Counted from the stretch's first letter, positions 25,164-34,038 are shown. The stretch: 64,000 bases of DNA from an uncultured Pedobacter sp. (GCF_913776295.1 NZ_CAJYOJ010000004.1:36997-100996), one strand, 5' to 3'. Numbers and translations are program-made. The notes: generated by a model from the sequence alone, not told the origin.

Positions 25164-25752
25164 CTAAATGGTTAAATCGTTTTCTTGTTTAAGTTTTCTC
25201 GTGTACACAATAAACTGGTAAGTTGCATTTGCCAGTATAATCAAGCCCATTGAATAAAGGCTGGAAAAGCCGTGTGTATGGTCATGTTTAAATGATCCAC
25301 CAGTTAAATTACCAACATATTCATCCATCACCGTCATGCCTCCGATACTTATAGCCAAAAATAAAAACATCACGATTACCAATAACTGATAAATATTCTG
25401 TTCTTCAAGCCTATCAATATTAATCAGCCTATACCTGATGGCCAATAAAATGGCGCTACCTAAAATGAGAAAAAAAAACAACTCCTGAACCACCATCATC
25501 AAAAATTTGATTTTCAAGGGCAAGCGATTGCTTCAGGCTGGGCCTTAACTGTATCTTTCCTACTCCGCTATTGGTAAAATTAAACCCCTTAATATTTAGT
25601 TTGCTTACCGGTGCATTCCTGACCACATTAATAGTTAAACTACCTTTGTTGAAATCTATAACAGCATAAATAAAATGTGCAAAAACAGAAACCAAGGCAT
25701 AAAAAATCAGGCTGTAAGCCGAGTTTCTCAGAATTTTTATTGCGTTGCTCAT
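25164..25752 (-). pseudogene. DUF2975-like membrane protein gene, split by a frameshift
   Basis: Two overlapping frames make up one protein of about 195 residues. Frame 1 starts at 25752 (MSNAIKILRNSAYSLIFYAL, membrane segment 1, then an extracytoplasmic stretch) and stops at 25456. Frame 2 is open from about 25523 to 25164, supplies membrane segments 2-4 and ends QENDLTI, the C-terminal motif shared with the intact neighbour (AENDLTI). Removing one T from a T5 run (about 25492) or a T9 run (25470-25478) joins the frames. It could be a mutation, a sequencing error in the homopolymer, or slippage that makes the full protein. Confidence 0.65.
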
Positions 25753-25754
25753 GG

Positions 25755-26312
25755 TTAAATCGTTAAATCGTTTTCTGCCTGAATTTCTATGCCACTGTTT
25801 ACCAGCTGTACAATAACAAAAAGTATAATGGACATAAAAAACCATACATCAGCGCCGCCAAGATTTAATGATTGAAGATTGGGTGTCTCAATTCCGTGTG
25901 CCGCTAACCAAATGATATACTTATTGCCTGAATAGGTGAACAACCCTATCCCTAGCGCTAGAAAAGCTTCTTTTGAAATAAAATGCCTTAATTCTATACC
26001 GAAAGGCTGAGTAATACTGATTTTTTTCTGGGTAAAAACTTGTATAATCAAATAGAATATTATGGCTTTTAATACAGCTACAATAATAATTACTGTAGAG
26101 ATAACAAGAAAATATCCCTGATCGAGTTTGTAGACACGAGCTAAATAATCTGCGCCATCCCAAAAATTGCGTACTCCATGCATATGTATACACAATGTAG
26201 TAACCATGTTTACCAACATTCCGCCTGCTTCAATACATAGTGCAGTAAAAATCACCCAGGAAAGCACCTGTAATACCTTGAAAATCAGCTTACTTTTTAT
26301 TTTAATTTCCAT
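25755..26312 (-). CDS. DUF2975 family membrane protein
   Basis: 185 residues, four membrane segments (about 12-35, 60-85, 105-125, 145-165), ending AENDLTI, a tail typical of DUF2975 (B. subtilis YoaS ends similarly). Function unknown. It stands 2 bp upstream of the frameshifted second copy and is in line with the small HTH gene, forming a DUF2975-DUF2975-HTH unit. Confidence 0.85.
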   Translation of the reverse strand: MEIKIKSKLIFKVLQVLSWVIFTALCIEAGGMLVNMVTTLCIHMHGVRNFWDGADYLARVYKLDQGYFLVISTVIIIVAVLKAIIFYLIIQVFTQKKISITQPFGIELRHFISKEAFLALGIGLFTYSGNKYIIWLAAHGIETPNLQSLNLGGADVWFFMSIILFVIVQLVNSGIEIQAENDLTI

Positions 26313-26379
26313 AGTTATATTTCATTTTAAAAGGTTTGTGTTAAGATTTGACCTGTAAATGGTCGAGTCGTTTTTTCCT

Positions 26380-26625
26380 TTATTTTTTATTTCTTATCAG
26401 GATTGCCAAAACATAGAAAACCGCCATAGACAACAAAGAGGACGCATAAAATAGTTGAGGTGAAATGTCTTTCCAATATTAAATCCCATAGTATCTAAAA
26501 AAATTCAAGAAGTAGAAAACTGCATTGATACCTAACCATCTGACAAAAATTCTTAAGCTCAAAATCAGCTGGTCAATGGTAGATGCAGTTTTAGCTTTAA
26601 AAAAAAGAAATTTAAGAAACGTCAT
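26380..26625 (-). pseudogene. Small membrane protein gene with an in-frame stop
   Basis: From ATG 26625 the frame reads MTFLKFLFFKAKTASTIDQL and continues to FFRYYGI, hits TAA (26479-26481), then stays open in the same frame through ISPQLFYASSLLSMAVFYVLAILIRNKK to a final TAA at 26380. The second half is a clear membrane helix with a basic end. Together they give an 81-codon protein with one nonsense codon. It is upstream of the DUF2975 genes on the same strand. It may also be two short peptides or chance. Confidence 0.4.
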
Positions 26626-26833
26626 ATTTATTCAATTAATTCCTCAACAAACATAAAAAAATATTTATTACAAATCAAAATAAATTTATTGAATTACAAT
26701 AAATAAATATTATAAAGCAGCTATATCAGGATGTATCAAACAAAATAGATCGAAAACTTTCTTGGAATGATTTTTGTTATAAGTAAAAGCATAAAAAACA
26801 TGTGCAAACGATAACATTTTCAGCATTTTATCC

Positions 26834-26865
26834 TTTCGGATTGCCATACAAATTTCGTAACTTTG
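26834..26865 (+). promoter_or_regulatory. Promoter of rpoD
   Basis: TAACTTTG (26858-26865) is a perfect -7 box; TTTC (26834-26837) lies 20 nt upstream as a near-match -33 element. The start would be near 26871, giving a leader of about 30 nt. The gap 26626-26833 is AT-rich and shows nothing else. Confidence 0.65.
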
Positions 26866-26902
26866 CACACTTCAATAATTAAAGAGCACACAAAACGTAT
26901 AA

Positions 26903-27763
26903 ATGAGACAACTCAAGATAACGCAATCCATTACCAACCGTGAAAGTCAGTCATTAGACAAATATCTGCACGAAATTGGTAAAGTAGATTTAATAACAGC
27001 AGAAGAGGAAGTAATTTTAGCAAGAAAGATTCGTGAGGGTGATCAGGCTGCATTAGAGCGGTTAACCAAAACCAACTTACGTTTCGTTGTGTCTGTTGCA
27101 AAACAGTATCAAAATCAAGGTTTAACTTTAGGCGACTTAATTAACGAGGGCAACTTAGGTTTAATTAAAGCTGCAAAACGCTTTGATGAGACTAAAGGTT
27201 TCAAATTTATTTCTTATGCGGTTTGGTGGATCCGTCAATCTATTTTGCAAGCTATTGCCGAGCAAAGTCGTATCGTGCGTTTGCCGTTAAACCAGGTAGG
27301 TTCCCTAAGTAAAATCAGCAAAGCTTTTTCTAAGTTAGAGCAGGAATACGAACGTGAACCTTCTCCGGAAGAATTAGCAGATATTTTAGAAACTACGGTT
27401 GATAAGATTTCAGATACTTTAAGTAATTCAGGCCGCCACGTATCCATGGATGCTCCTTTTGTACAAGGTGAAGAGAATACTTTATTGGATGTATTGGAAA
27501 ATCACGAGCCCAATACAGATAGCTCACTGATCAACGAATCTTTATCTGAAGAGATTAAACGTTCTTTATCTACTTTGACCGAAAGGGAAAGAGAAATTAT
27601 CGTTTTATTCTTCGGTTTGGGTTCTAACCACCCACTTTCGTTAGAGGAGATTGGGGAGAAATTCAACTTAACACGTGAACGTGTTCGCCAGATTAAAGAT
27701 AAGGCGCTGCAACGTTTACGTCATACGTCAAGAAGTAAAATATTAAAATCTTATTTAGGATAA
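26903..27763 (+). CDS. rpoD: Primary sigma factor (RpoD/SigA), short Bacteroidota type
   Basis: 286 residues. Region 1.2 starts at [21 protein letters not shown], region 2 has the -10-recognition and melting segment [16 protein letters not shown], region 3 follows, and region 4 has the -35-recognition [31 protein letters not shown]. Region 1.1 and the long non-conserved insert of proteobacterial RpoD are absent, normal for Bacteroidota, whose holoenzyme reads TTTG/TAnnTTTG promoters. Single-gene unit with its own consensus -7 box and terminator. Confidence 0.96.
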   Translation: MRQLKITQSITNRESQSLDKYLHEIGKVDLITAEEEVILARKIREGDQAALERLTKTNLRFVVSVAKQYQNQGLTLGDLINEGNLGLIKAAKRFDETKGFKFISYAVWWIRQSILQAIAEQSRIVRLPLNQVGSLSKISKAFSKLEQEYEREPSPEELADILETTVDKISDTLSNSGRHVSMDAPFVQGEENTLLDVLENHEPNTDSSLINESLSEEIKRSLSTLTEREREIIVLFFGLGSNHPLSLEEIGEKFNLTRERVRQIKDKALQRLRHTSRSKILKSYLG

Positions 27764-27785
27764 TAAATCAGATTCAAACAGATAC

Positions 27786-27818
27786 AAAAAGACCGGTTAA
27801 AGCCGGTCTTTTTTTGTT
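27786..27818 (+). terminator. Terminator of rpoD
   Basis: AAAGACCGG, loop TTAAAG, CCGGTCTTT, followed by a T tract. Confidence 0.92.
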
Positions 27819-27917
27819 TATTAGGTTTCTCCTTTATAATGGAAATATCGATTACAGACTACTAATCTTCTTATTGCAGTAACTAAATTTATCGTTATGA
27901 TTTTATATCTTTAAATC

Positions 27918-28280
27918 ATGTCGGTTGCTTTACTCAAAAAATCTATAATTATATACAGACCCATTTTTTTATGGAATATACTAATTAGTCTTTTAACTGC
28001 GGTATTCTTCCTTTTAAATGGATTCCGGCAACCTGGAATTTATTCTTTATCCATTTTCATCAAACTTATCGGCTGGTCATCTTCTATAGGCATATATTAT
28101 ATGTTTTACCAATCTACCGCCTACTTTTTCAAAAATCAAGGTATAGGACTTAAAAAAATCATTGCAAACTTAGTTTTATATGATTTAATCTTTTTAATCG
28201 TAATCTTACTTATATCATTCATATGCAGAGACTTTTTATCGACAGTGTTAATCAATCTTTTGCAGACAGGGCAGTATTAA
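27918..28280 (+). CDS. Small membrane protein, putative ABC partner
   Basis: 120 residues with three membrane segments (about 17-35, 45-65, 85-107), no signal peptide. Its 3' end overlaps the ATPase gene by 58 bp in another frame, a tight coupling. It could be the membrane half of a minimal ABC system, although it is far shorter than usual permeases (about 250 residues or more). No known family recognised. Confidence 0.65.
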   Translation: MSVALLKKSIIIYRPIFLWNILISLLTAVFFLLNGFRQPGIYSLSIFIKLIGWSSSIGIYYMFYQSTAYFFKNQGIGLKKIIANLVLYDLIFLIVILLISFICRDFLSTVLINLLQTGQY

Positions 28281-28882
28281 GCAGCGTTTATCTCAATTGC
28301 AATATTGGAGAAGTAGTTGGCTTGCTGGGCAGAAATGGTTCGGGTAAATCTACGCTGCTAAAAATCATTTTTGGAAGTGTAAGAGCCAAATTTAAATACC
28401 TGAATATAAATAACAAGGTTTACAGCAAAGGCTATTTATCAAAAAACCTCTCCTACCTGCCGCAAGATAGGTTTATCCCGGATCAGATTAACGTTCTGCA
28501 GGCAATCAATCTTTTTTGCAAGAAACACTTCGCCGAATTGCATCAGATTGAATTTGTTGCTAAAAATTTAAAATCAAAGTTCTACGATTTATCAGGCGGC
28601 GAATGCAGATTTTTAGAATGCCTGCTCATGATTTATAGTGATGCAGATTATATACTACTAGACGAGCCATTTTCACAGCTCTCACCCTTGCTGGTTGAAG
28701 AAATTAAAAGCCATATCCAGCTATTTAAAGCCCATAAAGGCTTCATCATTACGGATCATTTTTACCAATCTATTTTAGATGTTTCTGATAGAATTGTACT
28801 GCTTCATAATGGCTGTAATTATAACATCAGGAATGAGGATGATTTGGTATTATACCAGTACTTACCTGAATTTACGCCTTAA
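28223..28882 (+). CDS. ABC transporter ATP-binding protein
   Basis: 219 residues: Walker A GLLGRNGSGKSTLL, Q-loop-like LSYLPQDRF, signature LSGGECRFLECLL, Walker B YILLDEPFSQLS, H-loop ITDHFY. All nucleotide-binding motifs are present, so it should hydrolyse ATP; the signature arm is unusual (ECRFLE in place of the common QQQRV). Its only neighbour is a 120-residue membrane protein that it overlaps. Substrate unknown. Confidence 0.82.
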   Translation: MQRLFIDSVNQSFADRAVLSSVYLNCNIGEVVGLLGRNGSGKSTLLKIIFGSVRAKFKYLNINNKVYSKGYLSKNLSYLPQDRFIPDQINVLQAINLFCKKHFAELHQIEFVAKNLKSKFYDLSGGECRFLECLLMIYSDADYILLDEPFSQLSPLLVEEIKSHIQLFKAHKGFIITDHFYQSILDVSDRIVLLHNGCNYNIRNEDDLVLYQYLPEFTP

Positions 28883-28966
28883 ATCTAAAGACTGGGTGAT
28901 GCTGATTCGATAGCCGGCTATTGGATTGATCTCATCAGATTATCGTTTAATAACTGAAGTTAAAAA

Positions 28967-29117
28967 ATCCTGAAACACCCGTCCGCCCGGCCGGGCGGAA
29001 GTTCAGGATGATTAACCAAAAATCAATGCGTGATCTGATCAGATAGCTACTCCCAGCCTCAAAATATACTAAAGCCCCTTAAACACCCGTGTGACCGGCC
29101 GGGCGGAAGTTTAGAGT
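28967..29117. repeat. Two GC-rich palindromic direct repeats
   Basis: Copy 1 (28967-29009): ATCCTGAA ... TTCAGGAT arms around the perfect 16-bp palindrome CCGCCCGGCCGGGCGG (28983-28998). Copy 2 (about 29080-29117): AAACACCCGTGTG, then ACCGGCCGGGCGG and AAGTTTAG. Both share ACACCCGT and GGCCGGGCGGAAGTT. No gene lies in 28883-29147. Confidence 0.7.
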
Positions 29118-29147
29118 GACGATCATTACAGGATAACGTTTTTGTAT

Positions 29148-30011
29148 TTAAAACAACAGATGTTTAACCGTTAGTCCGTTATTGATCAATTGCTTTAATG
29201 AATCGATACCGATACGCAAATGCGTTTCCACATATCTTTCGGTTACGGTACTATCACTTTCTGCAGTTTTAACGCCTTCAGGAATCATCGGTTGATCGGA
29301 AACCAAAAGCAAAGCACCAGCAGGGATTTTATTCGCAAAGGCCGTGGTAAAAATAGTTGCCGTTTCCATGTCTACTGCCATTGCGCGTAAAGTTTTCAAA
29401 TACTTTTTAAATTCTTTATCGTGTTCCCAAACCCTACGGTTGGTGGTATAACAGGTTCCTGTCCAATAATCCCGACCATGATCACGTATAGTTGTAGAAA
29501 TGGCCTTCTGCAGGGCGAAGGCTGGCAAGGCCGGTACTTCTGCAGGCAGATAATCATTTGAGGTACCTTCTCCCCTAATAGCTGCAATAGGTAAAATTAA
29601 ATCACCCAATTGGTTTTTCTTTTTTAAACCGCCGCATTTACCTAAAAACAATACAGCTTTAGGCTTAATGGCCGTTAGTAAGTCCATCATGGTAGCTGCC
29701 AGCGGGCTTCCCATACCAAAGTTGATAATCGTAATACCGTTTGCGGTGACACTTTGCATCGGCTTATCTAAACCCATAATCGGAGCATGATCGTTCCACT
29801 CCGAAAACATGCTTACATATTTACTGAAATTGGTCAGCAGGATATAATCGCCGAATTGATCTAACGGCCTGCCAGTATAACGTGGCAACCAGTTTTTAAC
29901 AATTTCATCTTTTGACTTTAGGCCTGATTTAACCGGACTTTCTACTTCTTTTACTTTTTTCGATTTCTCAACAATTTCCTCGTCTTTTTTTACGTCTTTT
30001 TCTTCGTTCAT
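29148..30011 (-). CDS. AMP nucleosidase
   Basis: 287 residues from MNEEKDVKKDEEI; an in-frame ATG 9 codons upstream is less likely. Cleaves AMP to adenine and ribose 5-phosphate, lowering the AMP pool. The nucleoside-phosphorylase-like fold shows INFGMGSPLAATMMDLL, VLFLGKCGGLKKKN, and MAVDMETATIFTTAFANKIPAGALLLVSD, the base and ribose-binding segments. It lacks the long N-terminal regulatory domain of the E. coli enzyme (about 480 residues); instead residues 1-45 are a Lys/Glu-rich, probably disordered stretch. Downstream of clpX on the same strand but separated by a terminator. Confidence 0.85.
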   Translation of the reverse strand: MNEEKDVKKDEEIVEKSKKVKEVESPVKSGLKSKDEIVKNWLPRYTGRPLDQFGDYILLTNFSKYVSMFSEWNDHAPIMGLDKPMQSVTANGITIINFGMGSPLAATMMDLLTAIKPKAVLFLGKCGGLKKKNQLGDLILPIAAIRGEGTSNDYLPAEVPALPAFALQKAISTTIRDHGRDYWTGTCYTTNRRVWEHDKEFKKYLKTLRAMAVDMETATIFTTAFANKIPAGALLLVSDQPMIPEGVKTAESDSTVTERYVETHLRIGIDSLKQLINNGLTVKHLLF

Positions 30012-30018
30012 AATAATT

Positions 30019-30046
30019 AGTTTAGCGCTATGCGCCATGCGCTAAG
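30019..30046. repeat. Heptad-periodic spacer upstream of the AMP nucleosidase
   Basis: AGTTTAG, CGCTATG, CGCCATG, CGCTAAG in exact 7-nt register. Confidence 0.7.
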
Positions 30047-30057
30047 TGTAATACAAA

Positions 30058-30086
30058 AAATCCTCCAGCTTTCGCGAGAGGATTTG
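30058..30086 (-). terminator. Terminator of the tig-clp operon
   Basis: AAATCCTC pairs with GAGGATTT; on the minus strand a T6 tract follows. It lies 5 bp past the clpX stop. Confidence 0.8.
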
Positions 30087-30090
30087 AACT

Positions 30091-31329
30091 TTATGCGGCC
30101 TGCAGCTTTTTAAAGTCGGCCTTTTCAAATTTCTCTATCGCGTAATCGAGATTGATGTGCAACTCCTTTACGTCAGCCTGTGTCGGTGTATCAAACATCG
30201 CATCCAGCATAATTGCTTCACAGATCGACCTTAAACCACGGGCCCCTAATTTATATTCCATTGCTTTATCCACAATAAAATCCAAAACTTCATCGTCAAA
30301 AACCAACTTCACATCTTCGTAAGCAAAAAGCTTCACATACTGTTTGATCAATGAGTTTTTAGGCGCTGTTAAAATATTCCTTAACGACGCTTTATCCAAT
30401 GGATTTAAATGTGAAAGAACCGGTATACGACCAATTAATTCCGGAATTAACCCAAATGATTTTAAATCCTGAGGGGTAATATACTTATAAAGATTTTTAA
30501 GATCCAATACCATCTCATCTTTCTTTACTTTGTAACCTACTGCCTGTGTACGTAACCGGTTGGCAATTTTCCGTTCAATCCCATCAAATGCACCCCCACA
30601 GATAAAAAGAATATTATTGGTATTTACCGGGATCATTTTCTGATCGGGGTGCTTGCGTCCGCCCTGAGGTGGAACGTTTACGACCGTACCTTCCAGGATT
30701 TTCAGTAAGGCCTGTTGAACACCCTCGCCTGATACATCGCGTGTAATGGAAGGATTATCGCTTTTACGTGCTACCTTATCTACCTCATCGATGTACACGA
30801 TACCGCGTTCGGCAGCAGTTACATCATAATCGGCAGCCTGCAGTAACCGGGTCAAAATACTTTCCACATCTTCACCAACATAACCTGCTTCAGTTAAAAC
30901 CGTAGCATCGCAGATACAAAATGGTACATGCAAAATTTTAGCGATGGTTTTAGCCAACAAGGTCTTTCCTGTACCCGTTTCGCCCACCAGCATGATATTG
31001 GATTTCTCAATCTCAATCTCGTCTTTATCAACCTTTTGATTTAAACGCTTATAGTGGTTATAAACCGCAACAGAGAGTACCTTTTTTGCATCATCCTGAC
31101 CAATAACATACTGATCCAGATGTTGTTTAATTTCAAGAGGCTTCAATAAGTTGATGGCCTCCTGAATATTTTTTGTGCCTTTAGTGCCTAATTCCTGTGC
31201 AAGCAACTGATTGGCCTGGGTAACACATTTATCGCAGATAAATGCATCCATGCCTTCAATCAACATTAATGTTTCATGCTTGCCAGAATGGCAGAATGAG
31301 CAACGAGATTCTTTATTTTGTTTCGCCAT
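30091..31329 (-). CDS. clpX: ATP-dependent Clp protease, ATPase subunit ClpX
   Basis: 412 residues from [10 protein letters not shown]; a longer start would run into clpP. AAA+ unfoldase that feeds substrates to ClpP. The N-terminal Cys4 zinc domain ([10 protein letters not shown]...FICDKCV), Walker A GETGTGKT, Walker [10 protein letters not shown], the GYVGEDVES pore-1 region and sensor 2 GARGLRSI are all present. It overlaps the end of clpP by 17 bp and lies in the usual tig-clpP-clpX order. Confidence 0.97.
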   Translation of the reverse strand: MAKQNKESRCSFCHSGKHETLMLIEGMDAFICDKCVTQANQLLAQELGTKGTKNIQEAINLLKPLEIKQHLDQYVIGQDDAKKVLSVAVYNHYKRLNQKVDKDEIEIEKSNIMLVGETGTGKTLLAKTIAKILHVPFCICDATVLTEAGYVGEDVESILTRLLQAADYDVTAAERGIVYIDEVDKVARKSDNPSITRDVSGEGVQQALLKILEGTVVNVPPQGGRKHPDQKMIPVNTNNILFICGGAFDGIERKIANRLRTQAVGYKVKKDEMVLDLKNLYKYITPQDLKSFGLIPELIGRIPVLSHLNPLDKASLRNILTAPKNSLIKQYVKLFAYEDVKLVFDDEVLDFIVDKAMEYKLGARGLRSICEAIMLDAMFDTPTQADVKELHINLDYAIEKFEKADFKKLQAA

Positions 31330-32020
31330 CTTTTTTTGCGTTTCTCGATAATACTTCATCAACCATACCAAATCCTTTAGCCTCTTCAGCTGTCATCCAG
31401 TAATCGCGGTCTGAAGCTTTCTCTACCCAATCATATGCCTGGCCAGAGTGCTCAGAAATAATATCGTATAATTCTTTTTTCAATTTCAGCATCTCTCTTA
31501 AGTTGATCTCCATATCAGATGCTACACCTTGCGCACCGCCTGATGGCTGGTGAATCATTACTCTGGAGTGCGGTAACGCAGCACGTTTACCTTTAGCACC
31601 CGCCACCAATAAAACAGCACCCATTGATGCCGCCATACCTGTACAGATGGTAGCTACATCCGGCTGAATATATTGCATGGTATCATAAATACCTAAGCCT
31701 GCATACACAGACCCGCCTGGAGAGTTAATGTAAATCTGAATATCCCTATCAGCATCTGTTGATTGTAAAAATAATAACTGAGCCTGAATGATATTTGCAT
31801 TCTGATCATAAATTGCATCACCTAAAAAGATGATACGGTCCATCATTAACCTTGAAAAAACATCCATCTGAGCCACATTTAACTGACGCTCTTCAATAAT
31901 GTATGGCGTCATGTTCTGAGGGTTCAGATTAGCCTGTGCAATAAATTTATCTACGTGTAAGCCGCCAATTCCCTGATGTTTAACGGCAAATTTTCTGAAT
32001 TCTTGTGAGTCTATGTTCAT
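31313..32020 (-). CDS. clpP: ATP-dependent Clp protease, proteolytic subunit ClpP
   Basis: 235 residues, somewhat longer at the N terminus than E. coli ClpP (207). The serine protease triad is complete: Ser in GMAASMGAVLL, His in MIHQPSGG, Asp in DRDYWMTAEEA. The N-terminal extra 30 residues (MNIDSQEFRKFAVKHQGIGG) may be a propeptide. Co-transcribed with clpX (overlap) and probably with tig upstream. Confidence 0.97.
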   Translation of the reverse strand: MNIDSQEFRKFAVKHQGIGGLHVDKFIAQANLNPQNMTPYIIEERQLNVAQMDVFSRLMMDRIIFLGDAIYDQNANIIQAQLLFLQSTDADRDIQIYINSPGGSVYAGLGIYDTMQYIQPDVATICTGMAASMGAVLLVAGAKGKRAALPHSRVMIHQPSGGAQGVASDMEINLREMLKLKKELYDIISEHSGQAYDWVEKASDRDYWMTAEEAKGFGMVDEVLSRNAKKDGETK

Positions 32021-32029
32021 GATTATAGA

Positions 32030-32057
32030 GTTTGGCGTTTTGCGGTGAGCGTTAAGC
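32030..32057. repeat. Heptad-periodic spacer between clpP and the four-helix-bundle gene
   Basis: GTTTGGC, GTTTTGC, GGTGAGC, GTTAAGC: four heptamers ending GC. Confidence 0.8.
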
Positions 32058-32073
32058 CTTCCAAAAACACTAT

Positions 32074-32433
32074 TTATTTTAATAAATATTTCCTGAAGTT
32101 GGTTAATTTCCGTGCCAATTTATCTAATTCTTCCAGATAATCATTCAACTCTGTGTCAGAAATATATTTTCTCCGTTCTAAAACTACTAAAATATTTGTA
32201 TTCTCAAACGTAGAACGATGTGCAATATTCAGATAATGAGCGAATTCCTTATTGGAAACCGAACCTGACCCCTCAGCGATATTATTGGATATGCTAAGAG
32301 CAGCCCCATTGAGCTGCTCTGCAAATCTGTATTTTTTATCAACTGACAATCGGTCAGCAATATCTAGTAATTTATCAGTTAACTCGATTGATAACTGCCA
32401 AACTTCAAGCGATTGAAATTTAAATTGTGCCAT
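32074..32433 (-). CDS. Four-helix-bundle protein (S23/IVS family)
   Basis: 119 residues from MAQFKFQSLEVWQLS; an ATG 9 codons upstream adds a hydrophobic stretch and is less typical. The pattern (LEVWQLSIELTDKLLDI, RFAEQLNGAALSISNNIAEGSGS, FAHYLNIAHRSTFENTNIL, ELDKLARKLTNF) is the four-helix-bundle family first noticed inside intervening sequences of 23S rRNA genes. Here it is a free-standing gene wedged into the tig-clpP-clpX operon, between two heptad-periodic spacers. Function unknown; possibly RNA-binding. Confidence 0.88.
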   Translation of the reverse strand: MAQFKFQSLEVWQLSIELTDKLLDIADRLSVDKKYRFAEQLNGAALSISNNIAEGSGSVSNKEFAHYLNIAHRSTFENTNILVVLERRKYISDTELNDYLEELDKLARKLTNFRKYLLK

Positions 32434-32483
32434 AACTAAATATAGCAATAGCACAATCATTTACAAAACAGCTTAGGCACTTT

Positions 32484-32511
32484 GCTAAACGCTTAGCGCC
32501 ACACGCTAGCC
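32484..32511. repeat. Heptad-periodic spacer between tig and the four-helix-bundle gene
   Basis: GCTAAAC, GCTTAGC, GCCACAC, GCTAGCC: four heptamers starting GC, roughly complementary to the array at 32030. Confidence 0.8.
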
Positions 32512-32515
32512 GCTT

Positions 32516-33868
32516 TTACTTTTTCTCCACTAGCGCCACAAACTTATCATAATCAATATCTTTTTGCTCCAAAGTCACAACAGATTTGATTTGTTCGAAA
32601 GTTTTTAATGCTTTTACTTCTTCGAAAACACGGTTTGCATTTTCTTTTTCCTGTAAAAATTGAACAGCATATTGTGCCAATTGATCTTCAGGAAGCGGGC
32701 TTGGGCTATACATTCTGAATTGTGCATCCAATTTAGCTTTAGCTGCCTGAACTACATCCTCATATTTGATTTCAATACTGTTATCTTTGATAATCTTGTT
32801 TTCGATCAAAGTCCATTTCAGGTTTTTAGCGAAATCATCATAACCTTCAGCCAATTCTTCGTCTGTTAATTTTTCATTTGTGGCTTTTAACCAACGACGT
32901 AAAAATTCGTCAGGCAATTCAAAAGTGTGTTTAGCTAATAATGCTTCATAAATATCGTTAGATAATTTACGTTCTGCATCTTGTTTAAACATGCTTTCTA
33001 CTTCTTCGGTAATTTTTGCCCTGAAACCAGCTTCGTCAGTTACCGTACCCTCACCAAATAATTTATCAAAAAACTCCTGGTTTAAGTCAGATTCCTCTAA
33101 ACGATTAACATTTTTGACATGAAGTTTAAAGCTTCCTTGCAAAGCTCCGGCTTCTTCTTCAGTAATATTGAGAACTTTTGCAATTACAGCAGCCTCTTCA
33201 AATGCTTTTTGGATATCGATGGTTACTTCATCATCTTTCTTTAAACCAATGAGCGATTTAAGGATTTTTTTATCTTTGATCTGATCTAAACGAACACTTC
33301 CGGTACTGGTAATGCCGCCTTCAACAGTGGTACCATCTTCAGCTACCTGGGTTAATTCAGCGTAAAGTACGTCGCCATCAGCTGAAACTTCAGGATTGGT
33401 CATTTTACCGTAACTACGACGGATATTTTTGATCCGGCTTTCTAAAGTTTCCTGATCAGCTTTAATTACGTATTCGGTAAATTTATCTTTAGATGAAAGA
33501 TTCACGTCAAAAGCAGGTGCTAAACCCAATTCATAATCAAACTCGAAATCATCTGTATTATCCCATTTAAATTCGCGTTCATCATCCATTTTAGGAAGTG
33601 GTTGACCTAAAATCTCTAATTTTTGCTCAGCGATATAGTTAGATAAGGTATCATTCAACAAGTTGTTCACCTCTTCTACTAAGATACTTTTGCCATACAT
33701 TTTTTTAATGTGGGCAGCAGGAACCATTCCTTTACGGAAACCAGGTAATTGTGCTTTTTTAGCTTGATCTTTAATGGCTTTCTCTACCTTTCCAGTGTAA
33801 TCAGCAGGTGCGATCTTGATTTTTACAACAGCATTTAAGTTGCCGGTTTTTTCCTGTGTAATATTCAT
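32516..33868 (-). CDS. tig: Trigger factor
   Basis: 450 residues from MNITQEKTGN; the reading frame is open upstream but begins in non-coding sequence. Ribosome-bound chaperone that meets nascent chains. The ribosome-docking loop is GFRKGMVP (signature GFRxGxxP). The middle domain (about 150-245) corresponds to the PPIase-like domain but has little of the FKBP active-site pattern, and the C-terminal helical arms (about 260-450) are rich in Lys and Glu. First gene of the operon that continues to clpP and clpX. Confidence 0.93.
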   Translation of the reverse strand: MNITQEKTGNLNAVVKIKIAPADYTGKVEKAIKDQAKKAQLPGFRKGMVPAAHIKKMYGKSILVEEVNNLLNDTLSNYIAEQKLEILGQPLPKMDDEREFKWDNTDDFEFDYELGLAPAFDVNLSSKDKFTEYVIKADQETLESRIKNIRRSYGKMTNPEVSADGDVLYAELTQVAEDGTTVEGGITSTGSVRLDQIKDKKILKSLIGLKKDDEVTIDIQKAFEEAAVIAKVLNITEEEAGALQGSFKLHVKNVNRLEESDLNQEFFDKLFGEGTVTDEAGFRAKITEEVESMFKQDAERKLSNDIYEALLAKHTFELPDEFLRRWLKATNEKLTDEELAEGYDDFAKNLKWTLIENKIIKDNSIEIKYEDVVQAAKAKLDAQFRMYSPSPLPEDQLAQYAVQFLQEKENANRVFEEVKALKTFEQIKSVVTLEQKDIDYDKFVALVEKK

Positions 33869-33895
33869 TTTTTCTGAGATATAGTACGATGTACA

Positions 33896-33930
33896 GTTAG
33901 ACGGGAGATATGAGATATGAGATTTTAGAA
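33896..33930. repeat. Heptad-periodic sequence upstream of tig
   Basis: GTTAGAC, GGGAGAT, ATGAGAT, ATGAGAT, TTTAGAA in exact register. Confidence 0.75.
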
Positions 33931-33998
33931 AAAACCATATATCGCCATAACCGGCACAGTACATCAATTTTTATTAATCAATGTTTTTAAAAACAAAA

Positions 33999-34024
33999 CC
34001 GTTCCGATGTAAACATCGGAACGG
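33999..34024 (-). terminator. Terminator after the first tRNA-Leu
   Basis: Perfect stem CCGTTCCGATG, loop TAAA, CATCGGAACGG, with a T-rich tail on the minus strand. Confidence 0.9.
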
Positions 34025-34038
34025 CCTTTATCTTGTTG

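Noticed and set aside
25456-25845. A start at 25845 for the frameshifted DUF2975-like gene
   Set aside because: The first 31 codons overlap the end of the intact DUF2975 gene and read as non-coding; MSNAIKILRN at 25752 starts 2 bp after that stop codon.
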